64,000 nucleotides of DNA from Sipunculus nudus (lineage: Eukaryota; Annelida; Sipuncula; Golfingiida; Sipunculidae): contig CM049321.1 in the NCBI GenBank assembly GCA_026874595.1, positions 432,479-496,478 of the forward strand. The letters run 5' to 3'. The notes beneath the pieces are model-generated. The model was not told the origin of the DNA, did not search any database, and worked only from the letters and a program-made list of their open reading frames with translations. Within the stretch, counting starts at the first letter, position 1; the number at the start of each line of letters is the position of its first letter. Below, piece by piece: positions 1-10,644 of this stretch. A program made the position numbers and the translations under genes.

Positions 1-900
1 TCACTGAGTTTGAAGAATTCATAAAGTTGGGTGTCATCAGCGTATCCGAGTCTATGTACACCGAAGGCTTCGACAACTCTACGCAGAGGAAGGATGTAGA
101 TAAGAAATAACAAAGGACCTAATACTGATCCTTGCGGCACTCCCACAGTGAGCATGGCTGGATCAGATAGTACACCACTGAGGTTAACACGGTGAGTGCG
201 AGTTGTGAGGTATGACTTGCACCAATCCAGTGCTGAACCTTGAATGCCAACTTCCTCAACTAGTCTCTCAATTAGGATGCCATGGTCTAACGCATCGAAG
301 GCTGCAGAGAGGTCAAGCAGAAGGAGTACTACTCCCTGGCCTGTATCCAGTGCATGGTCAATATCATTCTTTATCCTTATCAGTGCTGTTTCTGTGCTGT
401 GCCTTGGTTTGTAGGCGGATTGGAGAGGATCGTGGAGTTGATTCTGTGTCATGTGGTCCTGGATCTGCTTTGCAACCACTCTCTCCAGCAATTTGCTTAC
501 GAACGAAAGATTTGCCACAGGACGATAGTTCTTCAAATCCTCTTGGTCAAGACCATCCTTCTTCAAAAGTGGTGTTATAAGAGCTTCTTTCAAGCAAAGT
601 GGTACCTCGGATGATGTAATTGAGGTATTTATTACAGATGTAAGGCATGGCAATAATGAACGTAGCACAACAGGATTTTTCAGAAGATTTGTTGTCAAAG
701 GATCCAGGCTACAGGATTTGTTTGGACTTTTCTGGATGAATTTCTGCAGCTCCTCGGAGGATACTGGATGAAAAGTGACCATAGCAGGCGGGGGTGCTCC
801 GTGGGACGTCCTGATCAAATCCATATCTACACTTGTGCTATCCAAGTCATTTCGAATCTTCAACACCTTAGATGTAATAAAGGTAGCATAAACTTTGCGC
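1..900 (-). CDS. Non-LTR retrotransposon reverse transcriptase, partial (CR1/Jockey-like)
   Basis: Minus-strand frame open for 299 codons from just after an in-frame TAG near 902 to the window edge. In order it shows the RT fingers (LKNYRPVANLSFVSKLLERV), QSAYKPRHSTETAL, the first catalytic block DLSAAFDALDH, VPQGSVLGPLLFLIYILPL, and the catalytic box GYADDTQLY at about 1-35. These motifs and their spacing are those of CR1/Jockey-group LINE polymerases, which prime reverse transcription on nicked genomic DNA. The endonuclease that should precede RT is missing: homology stops at about 900, where the composite satellite begins, so the copy is 5'-truncated. The absence of any stop or frameshift suggests a fairly young copy. 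It lacks its own start codon and the C-terminal part lies outside the window. The clade name is less certain than the RT call. Confidence 0.9.
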
Positions 901-2574
901 TAATTCAGTCAATTGCGGTTTTCCGTCAAACAAGAAATTACGAGATTTCGCAGAAATGCTGATAACTCGATCACAATTTAGCTTTAAGAGTATAGGTTTT
1001 CAACCTCTGGTAGCCTTTCGGAAGCTTAACATAATAAAACTGCAAATCTCGCCAAATCTCGCATCATCTCCCGCCAAACGAGAATGTTCGATATTTTGAA
1101 CAAAATATTCAGCAAATATCTATATCTCTGTCATTTTTATGCTAGAGATTTTATTTTTCTATTGTTAAACAATCATTTGACTAGTGTTAGGCCAAAAAAA
1201 TAAAAGGTATGGTTCTCAGGCACCGCCCGCACCAATTTTAAACCCCCGCATCAAAAATTTTTATTTTGATTTTTAATAGAAACTTACCAATTATGAGCTG
1301 CAGCCGCTCGGACATTTTTTTCAAGAAGATAAAATCATACAATTTCCTTTGTTATGTAGTGCTTTTACTTGTTTAGCAAAATAAATCTGTTATTTTCATG
1401 CTTTTCCCTTATCATCTGAAATTTTTATCGAAACATACCAAAAAATTAAATATAAAAAAACCCCGGCCGCCCGCATTGATTTCTGAAAAAAAGTGCCTGA
1501 GAACCACACCTTTTCTTTATTTTGGCCTTAAGTGATATAAGTGCATATCTCGTTATATCTCGCACCATTTGTCGTCAAACGAGAACAGTGGACCATTTAA
1601 ACAAATGCCTATAATGCTGTCATTTTTTACACTACAGACATATAGTTTCCAGCATTTGACAGCGTCTGACACTCTCAGTCACATCATGTGATTATATTGC
1701 AATTTTCGTCAAATCTTGCCTCGTTTTTCATCAAATTATGAAGATATATCCAATTGCCGTGAGCACAAGTGGCTTCAGGGTTGACCGGTAAGTGCCGGCA
1801 AGGCTACTACAGTTGCATGTTGGCGTGCGCAGTCGTCCATGAATCTCACAAAGCAGCATTGAATAGAGGACAAAAGCCGCTAAATGTGGAGGGAACACAC
1901 CTGTGATTTTATTGTGTCCCCTTGTGCGGCCACTTGTGTTGCCAAGAACCACTGGCAAATCTTTCAAACCAGGGACGGATCCCCCAATTCTGTAGTTGGA
2001 CGTGTCAAAATATGGGGGGATCCCTGGTTTAGCTGTTTGGGGACAGGGGTTAAATTTTAATTATACATCAAATATATATAATAAAAAATAAAATATCTGG
2101 AAACTTATTTTTTTTTTATTTTAGAAAATAGCCGTCAGATTGCGCTGCAGCAAAAACATTATTGTGCCATATCTCCAAGACTATGTACAGTGTCACATAA
2201 TTGATTGCAGCATCTAAAACTAGATTTAATGGGTTTATCCTCGTGGGGACTCTGTCATATTCTTCCATTACCATGGTTACCTAATATAGGTTACACTTCT
2301 TGAAATTCAAAATATGGAGATTTATTCTTATAGACTCTGGCTTATTTTATTCATGCTTTCCATTCTCTATGACATGATTACATGGCCCTCACTTGGAGTT
2401 TTTCCGTCTGTCTGTCTTTTTGTCTGTCTACTCATATGCGACTTTTGAAAATCAGCCAAACCACATTAACATGTGCTTCTATTTCCACTATGATAGGGAG
2501 TTTTCATTTGATCAGATCCAAATGTTCCCTGTCTGTCTGCCTATTAACTGTCCGTCTTATTTCCGGCTACTTCC

Positions 2575-3640
2575 GGCAAGCGTTCGACCTCTGGTCGTCT
2601 AGTTTGTTTGTCACGACTCTCCAGGCCACACTTTTGCATCAATCAACTTGAAACTTACAGGCTTGATTGACAAACCGATTTCTAGGTGCCCTATTGTTTT
2701 TGGTCAACATTGCTCCAAGGTCAAGGGTCAAGGTCACGACAGGTATGGTTAACGGTTTTTGCACTATAACTTCGCCATAAATAGGCTTATCCACTTCTGC
2801 AATAGCTCCTTATTTTCACCTGGCCTTTCTTTTGACATGTAGCTTACTTAAATTTGCCGTTACCATGGTTACATTTTTTGGGCAAAAATCATTGAAATTG
2901 GAAATAACACGACCATTTTTGTAACTTTGTCAATTTTTAAGCTACAGACGTCTGATTTTGGTCATTATGTACCTTATAGGCAGCTTGACATGATAAAAAT
3001 GAAAGTCTCGCCAAATCTCGCACCATTTCTCGTCAAACGAGAGTCTTCGAGATTTCATTAAATATGACCTACAGGTTGCATTTTTTTAACAATGGCTTTG
3101 AAATTGATATATTTTGTTTTATTTATAAATATCTCGAAATCAGTTTTTCATTTTTTGGAAATAGCCACCAGGGGGCGTGGTACCTGAAACACTGTAACAT
3201 ATCATTTTTCTGCAATGTCTAAAATAATTTTAAACATGGTACAATTTTTATCGTTGTATCTTAAACTAGGAACATTGGCTTATTCCTCCGCACATGTAGC
3301 TCGCACCATTTCCCGTCAAACGAGAAAACACGAGATTTCATGCAAATGCTTATAACTCAGCGGCTTTTATAGCTAGACAGGTATAGTATTCGGCATTTCA
3401 TATCATTTGGCCAGCTTGTCATGACAAACCTGAAAACGTCTCACTGCTTCTTGTCAAACGAGATTAACGGGATTTCATGAAAAATTTTGAACTTGGTCCC
3501 TTTTACACTAGAAAGATATGCAGCTGTTAAAGGTCAGCATGCATAAATAAACATATTATCCGTTTCTGCTGCCCCCACAATGTTGCTCATTCATATGACT
3601 GTTTCTACATGCACTCTCTGTCTATCTGTCTGTATCATTT
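2575..3640 (+). repeat. Repeat block W, short copy
   Basis: Starts at the CCGGCAAGCGTTCGACCTCTGG phrase and matches 10,612-12,780 nearly base for base at both ends. At about 3,295 the sequence jumps from a segment equivalent to 11,358 directly to one equivalent to 12,427. The ~1.07-kb array of 148-bp monomers present in the right-hand copy is therefore absent here. Confidence 0.8.
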
Positions 3641-3654
3641 CCATTTCTGGCAAG

Positions 3655-3905
3655 CGCGTGACCTCTGGTCATCTTGTTGCTTGCCGGAAATCTTCGATTT
3701 CGGCAAGCATGTTCGTCAGTTGCGTATGTCTGTTTGTTGCTTGCCGGAAATCTTCGATTTCGGCAAGCATGTTCGTCAGTTGCGTATGTCTGTTTGTTGC
3801 TTGCCGGAATCAAAGATTCGGCAAGCATGTTGATCAGTCCGTATGTTTGTTGCTTGCCGGAATCAAAGATTTCGGCAAGCATATTGGTCAGTTGCGTATG
3901 TCTGT
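3655..3905 (+). repeat. 60-bp tandem repeat with near-perfect hairpin in each unit
   Basis: Four units. Each opens with TGCTTGCCG and closes its hairpin with CGGCAAGCA. Between the arms lie GAAATC-ttc-GATTT (units 1-2) or GAATC-aaa-GATT (units 3-4), so the inner stem stays paired although its sequence differs, with one bulged G. Units are separated by GTTCGTCAGTTGCGTATGTCTGTT-like spacers. Confidence 0.85.
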
Positions 3906-3925
3906 TTGTCTGTTTGTCTGTCTGT

Positions 3926-4620
3926 TTGTTTGTCACCACTCTCCTGGCCACAATTTTGCCACAATAACCTTGAAACTTACAGGGATGATAAAAACATAAT
4001 TTCTAGGTGCCCTATTGTTTTTGGTTAAAATAGGTCAAAGGTCAAGGTCAAGGTCGTCAAAACTTCTCAAAACGTTTTTTTCTCCATATCTTTATGACTT
4101 TTAGTCGTAGCTACTTCAACAATAGCTCATTTTAATCGTCATTCCAAGGCCTGTCATCTGGTGTGTAGCTGACTCAAATTTGCCGTAACCATGGTTACAC
4201 ATTTTGGGGGAAAAGTCAGGATATTCGAAAATAAGGGATCTAATTTTTCTAACTTTGTCAGTTTTAAAGCTAGAGTGATCTAGTTTTTTCCATCAGGTAG
4301 CATTTAACCAGTACTACAAGATTTTATTACAAGTCTTGCAGTATCTCGTAAAATGTCTCGTGAATAGCGATATTTCGAGATTTCATTCATCTTGCGCCAA
4401 AGGCCACATTATTGCAGGAATCTTTTTGAAACTGACACATCATAAGTCCTACACTAGTATCTCGAAACTGTTTTTTCATTTTTTGGATATGGCTGCTAGG
4501 GGGCGCTGCAAACGACCCTCACCCACATATCATTACATTGGCCATATCTCTAAAACTCAAAGCCTCATTTACATAAACTATAGCTTATTTTTTTTCCTCT
4601 GAGTCTTCTCCATAAAATGA
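3926..4620 (+). repeat. Repeat block X, copy 1
   Basis: About 695 bp, starting at TTTGTCACCACTCTCCTGGC. It contains one AGGTCA cluster (4,032-4,056), one perfect GTAACCATGGTTAC palindrome (4,185-4,198) and one CTCF-like motif (4,491-4,510). Copies recur at 6,733-7,430 and 7,848-8,540. Confidence 0.85.
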
Positions 4621-6720
4621 TAAGGTCATCTGGTCTCAATCTTGTGTCACTTTGTCAGTGTGTCCGTCTGTTTGTCAGTTGTCTTCAAATTTGCCTGCTT
4701 GCTGGTTCTTGCGTCTCACATTTAGCATTCTACAGGCCACAGTTTTTAAAGAAGCATTTGAAAACTGATGCATATTATGTTTTACAGAAATAACTCAAAA
4801 CATTTTTTTCTATTTTCCGGATATGGCCGCTAGGTGGCGCTGCACATGACCCTCACACACATATCATTATATTGACCATATCTCTAAAACCCAAAGGCAC
4901 AATTACTGAAACTATGGCTTATTTTCTTTCCCCGAGTCTTCTCCATGACCTAGTAATGTCATCTGGTCTCAATCTTGTGTCACTTTGTCAGTGTGTCTGT
5001 TTGTCAGTTGTCCTAAAATCCGCCTACTTGCTGGTTCTTGCGTCTCATATATAGCATTCTACAGGCCACAGTTTTTTTTTCAGGAATCCTTTTAAAACTG
5101 GTACATCTTATGTGTTACACTAATATCTCAAAACAGATTTTTCATATTCCGGATATAGCCACTAGGGGGCGCTGCACTTTCACCTCCCCAACATATCATG
5201 TTTTGGCTATCTTTCCAAAATTATAAACCTTACCTACATAAACTATCGCTAATTTTGCTCTTCTTCACCTTCGGCGCTTTTGTCTGTAATCTGTTATCAC
5301 AGATGTGTCAGTATGTCTGTCTGTTCGTCTTTTGTTGTCAGCTTTGTCTGCTTCCTCGTTGCTTTGTCTGATATGTCATTTTACAGGCCACAACTTCTCA
5401 GCAAACGCTGAGGGTCATTCAAATAATAGAAAACCCACAATATGTTCTGTCTGTCCGTCTGTCTGTCATTTCAACTTCCGGCAAGCGCTCGACCTCTGGT
5501 CGTCTAGTTTGTTTGTCTGTCTGTCTGTCCGCACTCTACAGGCCACAATTTTGCACCAATCGTCCTGAAACTTATAGATAAAGTGTAAAATCGGTTCTCC
5601 TCGGAGCCTGTTCTTTTTGTTCATGATCGGTCAAAGGTCAAGGTCAGGGTCACCAAAAAGCTCTAAAATGTTTTTTTCTTCATATCTTCGTCAAAAATAG
5701 CCGTAGGCACCTAATCTGTAGCTCATTTTATTCCACATTTGGTTGTCTTTCCACTTGGTAGCAAATTGTCCCGATCAATGGTTACCATGGTAAAGTATTT
5801 TTGGGGAAAAAGTCACCAAATTTGAATTTTTTTCTAACTTTTCCATTTTTAGAGCTAGAGAGGTCTAGTTTTTTTGCATTGTGTAGCATTTAACATGCTC
5901 AATGCAAAATTATTGCAAGTCTTGCAAAATCTCGTGCGATTTATCGTCAAACGAGATTTTTCCAGATTTCATTAAATATGACCTTGAGGTCGCCATTATT
6001 TTACCTATGGCCTTGAAAATGACACATCTTGTGTTATAAATAATTATCTCGAAATCAGTTTTTCATTTTTTGGAAATAGCCACCAGGGGGCGTGGTACAT
6101 GAAACACTGTAACATATCGTTTTTCTGCAATATCTCAAAAAATATTAAACGTGACACCATTTTTTTGTCGTATCTGAAACTAGGAACATTGGCTTATTCC
6201 TCCGTATATGTAGCTTTGTGCTGCTGTTACCATGACAACCAAATTTTGGGGTAAAACTTGACAATCTGAAAATAATTAGTTTTTTGCTTCTATCTCTGTT
6301 GATATTTATACTACAAGGGTCTAATTTTCTGCATGAGGTAGCATTCCCTTGGTTCTAAGTCATTCAAATGCAAGTCTCGTGAAATCTCGCTTGGTTCATC
6401 GCCAAACGAGAAATTACGAGATTTCACAGAAATGCTTATAACTTGGTCACCTTTTCGGCTAAAGAGGAGCCGTTTTCAGCATTTTGTTGCGTTTCGGAAG
6501 CTATACATGACAATAACACACATCTCGCCACATCTCGTACCATCTCCCGCCAAACGAGAATATTCGAGATTTCGAACAAATGTCATTTTCCGCCATAATT
6601 GGGGTAATTCATTTGACCAGTTCCAAATGTAACCTGACTGTGTGCTGTATGTTGTCTCCTAATTTGACTTTCTTATTTTCCGCTTCCGGCAAACGTTCGA
6701 CCTCTGGTCGTCTAGTCTCT
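4616..6720 (+). repeat. Repeat block Y, copy 1 (2.1 kb)
   Basis: Nearly identical to 8,536-10,644 at an offset of 3,916-3,924 bp. It holds three CTCF-like motifs (4,825, 5,157, 6,078), one AGGTCA cluster and two GTTACCATG palindromes. Small indels in homopolymers account for the drift in offset. Confidence 0.9.
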
Positions 6721-6732
6721 TTGTCTGTCTGT

Positions 6733-7430
6733 TTGTTTGTTTGTCACCACTCTCCTGGCAACAATTTTGCCACAATAACCTTGAAACTTACAGGGATGTT
6801 CGAAAACATAATTTCTAGGTGCCCTATTGTTCTTGGTTAAAATAGGTCAAAGGTCAAGGTCAAGGTCATCAAAACTTCTCAAACGTTTTTTTCTTCATAT
6901 CTTTGTGACTATTAGTCGTATCTACTACAACAATAGCTCATTTTAATCGTCATTCCAAGGCCTGTCATCTGGTGTGTAGCTGACTCAAATTTGCCGTAAC
7001 CATGGTTACACATTTTTGGGGAAAATTCATGATATTCGAAAATAAGGAATCTTATTTTTCTAACTTTGTCAGTTTTAAAGCTAGAGTGATCTAGTTTTTT
7101 GCATCAGGTAGCATTCAATTAGTACTACAAGATTTTATTACAAGTCTTGCAGTATCTCGTAAAATATCTCGTGAATAGAGATATTTCGAGATTTCATTCA
7201 TCTTGCGCCAAAGGCCACATTATTGCAGGAATCTTTTTGAAACTGACATATCATAAGTCCTACACTAGTATCTCGAAATTGTTTTTCATTTTTTGGAAAT
7301 GGCTGCTAGGGGGCGCTGCACACGACCCTCACACAGATATCATTACATTGGCCATATCTCTAAAACCCAAAGCCCCAATTACATAAACTATAGCTTATTT
7401 TTTCCCTCTGAGTCTTCTCCATAAACTGAT
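6733..7430 (+). repeat. Repeat block X, copy 2
   Basis: Matches 3,926-4,620 in order: GTCTG run, AGGTCA cluster at 6,844-6,868, perfect GTAACCATGGTTAC at 6,996-7,009 and CTCF-like motif at 7,301-7,320. Followed to 7,846 by a ~330-bp unit with a further CTCF-like motif at 7,629. Confidence 0.85.
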
Positions 7431-7847
7431 AATGTCATCTGGTCTCAATCTTGTGTCACTTTGTCATTGTGTCCGTCTGCTTGTCAGTTGTCATCAAATT
7501 CGCCTGCTTGCTCTTGCGTCTCACATATAGCATTCTACAGGCCACAGTTTTGAAAGAATCCTTTTGAAACTATTACATCTTAAGTCTTACACTAATATCT
7601 CGAAACTAATTTTTCATTTTCCGGATATGGCCGCTGGGGGGCGCTGAACTCGAACCTCTCCCTACATATCATGCTTTGGCAATATCTCCAAAACTATGAA
7701 CCTCAGTTACATAGACTGTAGCTTTTTTCTTCCTTTGAGTCGTCTCCATAATCTGGAGTAGTCATCTGGACTCAATCTTGAGTCACTTTGTCAGTGTGTC
7801 CGATGTTTGTCAGTTGTCCTCAAATTCGCCTTCTTGCTGGTTCATGT

Positions 7848-8540
7848 TTGTTTGTCACCACTCTCCTGGCCACAATTTTGCCACAATAACCTTGAAACTT
7901 ACAGGGATGATAAAAATGAAAATTTCTAGGTGCCCTATTGTTTTTGGTTAATATAGGTGAAAGGTCAAGGTCAAGGTCGTCAAAACTTCTTAAAACGGTT
8001 TTTTCTCCATATCTGTGTGACTTTCAGTCGTATCTACTTCAACAATAGCTCATTTTAATTGCCGTTCCAAGGCCTGTCATCTGGTGTGTAGCTGACTCAA
8101 ATTTGCCGTAACCATGGTTACACATTTTGGGGGAAAAGTCAGGATATTCGAAAATAAGGGGTCTTATTTTTCTAACTTTGTCAGTTTTAAAGCTAGAGTG
8201 ATCTAGTTTTTTGCATCAGGTAGCATTTAACTAGTACTACAAGATTTTATTAAAGTCTTGCAGTATCTCGTAAAATGTCTCGTGAATAGAGATATTTCGA
8301 GATTTCATTCATCTTGCGCCGAAGGCCACATTATTGCAGGAATCTTTTTGAAACTGACATATCATAAGTCCTACACTAGTATCTCGAAATTGTTTTTCAA
8401 TTTTTGAATATGGCTGCTAGGGGGCGCTGCAAACGACCCTCACACATATCATTACATTGGCCATATCTCTAAAACTCAAAGCCTCATTTACATAAACTAT
8501 AGCTTATTTTTTTCCTCTGAGTCTTTTCCATCAACTGATA
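7848..8540 (+). repeat. Repeat block X, copy 3
   Basis: Third copy of the ~695-bp block: AGGTCA cluster 7,955-7,979, palindrome 8,108-8,121, CTCF-like motif 8,412-8,430. It leads directly into the second copy of block Y. Confidence 0.85.
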
Positions 8541-10644
8541 AGATCATCTGGTCTCAATCTTGTGTCACTTTGTCAGTTTGTCCGTCTGTTTGTCAGTTGT
8601 CATCAAATTTGCCTGCTTGCTGGTTCTTGCGTCTCACATTTAGCATTCTACAGGCCACAGTTTTTAAAGAAGCATTTGAAAACTGATGCATATTATGTTT
8701 TACAGAAAAATCTCAAAACATTTTTTTCTATTTTCCGGATATGGCCGCTAGGTGGCGCTGCACATGACCCTCACACACATATCATTATATTGACCATATC
8801 TCTAAAACCCAAAGGCACAATTACAGAAACTATGGCTTATTTTCTTTCCCTGAGTCTTCTCCATGACCTAGTAATGTCATCTGGTCTCAATCTTGTGTCA
8901 CTTTGTCAGTGTGTCTGTTTGTCAGTTGTCCTAAAATCCGCCTACTTGCTGGTTCTTGCGACTCATATATAGCATTCTACAGGCCACAGTTTTTTTCAGG
9001 AATCCTTTTAAAACTGGTACATCTTATGTGTTACACTAATATCTCAAAACAGATTTTTCATATTCCGGATATAGCCACTAGGGGGCGCTGCACTTTCACC
9101 TCCCCAACATATCATGTTTTGGCTATCTTTCCAAAATTATAAACCTTACCTACATAAACTATCGCTAATTTTGCTCTTCTTCACCTTCGGCGCTTTCGTC
9201 TGTAATCTGTTATCACAGATGTGTCAGTATGTCTGTCTGTTCGTCTTTTGTTGTCAGCTTTGTCTGCTTCCTCGTTGCTTTGTCTGACATGTCATTTTAC
9301 AGGCCACAACTTCTCAGCAAACGCTGAGGGTCATTCAAATAATAGAAAACCCACAATATGTTCTGTCTGTCCGTCTGTCTGTCATTTCAACTTCCGGCAA
9401 GGGCTCGACCTCTGGTCGTCTAGTTTGTTTGTCTGTCTGTCTGTCCGCACTCTACAGGCCACAATTTTGCACCAATCGTCCTGAAACTTATAGATAAAGT
9501 GTAAAATCGGTTCTCCTCGGAGCCTGTTCTTTTTGGTTATGATCGGTCAAAGGTCAAGGTCAGGGTCACCACAAAGCTCAAAAATGGGTTTTTCTTCATA
9601 TCTTCGTCAAAAATAGACGTAGGCACCTAATCTGTAGCTAATTTTATTCCACATTTGGTTGTCTTTCCACTTGGTAGCAAATTGTCCCGATCAATGGTTA
9701 CCATGGTAAAGTATTTTTGGGGAAAAAGTCACCAAATTTGAATTTTTTTCTAACTTTTCCATTTTAAGAGCTAGAGAGGTCTAGTTTTTTTGCATTGTGT
9801 AGCATTTAACATGCTCAATGCAAAATTATTGCAAGTCTTGCAAAATCTCGTGCGATTTATCGTCAAACGAGATTTTTCGAGATTTCATTAAATATGACCT
9901 TGAGGTCGCCATTATTTTACCTATGGCTTTGAAAATGACACATTTTGTGTTATTAATAATTAATTATCTCGAAATCAATTTTTCATTTTTTTGGAAATAA
10001 CCACCAGGGGGCGTGGTACATGAAACACTGTAACATATCGTTTTTCTGCAATATCTCAAAAAATATTAAACGTGACACCATTTTTTTTTTGTCGTATCTG
10101 AAACTAGGAACATTGGCTTATTCCTCCGTATATGTAGCTTTGTGCTGCTGTTAACATGACAACCAAATTTTTTGGTAAAACTTGACAATCTGAAAATAAT
10201 TAGTTTTTTGCTTCTATCTATGTTGATATTTATACTACAAGGGTCTAATTTTCTGCATGAGGTAGCATTTCCTTGGTTCTAAGTCATTCAAATGCAAGTC
10301 TCGTGAAATCTCGCTTGGTTCATCGCTAAACGAGAAATTACGAGATTTCACAGAAATGCTTATAACTTGGTCACCTTTTCGGCTAAAGAGGAGCCGTTTT
10401 CAGCATTTTGTTGCGTTTTGGAAGCTATACATGACAATAACACACATCTCGCCACATCTCGTACCATCTCCCGCCAAACGAGAATATTCGAGATTTCGAA
10501 CAAATGTCATTTTCCGCCATAATTGGGGTAATTCATTTGACCAGTTCCAAATGTAACCTGACTGTGTGCTGTATGTTGTCTCCTAATTTGACTTTCTTAT
10601 TTTCCGCTTCCGGCAAGCGTTCGACCTCTGGTCGTCTAGTCACT
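8536..10644 (+). repeat. Repeat block Y, copy 2 (2.1 kb)
   Basis: Second copy of 4,616-6,720. The very low divergence compared with the older 148-bp monomers indicates a recent tandem duplication of a ~3.92-kb segment. Confidence 0.9.

Noticed and set aside
3655-3905. CRISPR-like array
   Set aside because: Regular hairpin units, but the 'spacers' are also repeated, there are no cas genes, and the context is an animal genome.
3580-3999. Open frames of 70-140 codons across the 60-bp repeat
   Set aside because: They exist on both strands and in several frames because the unit length is a multiple of three; the peptide is simply the repeat.
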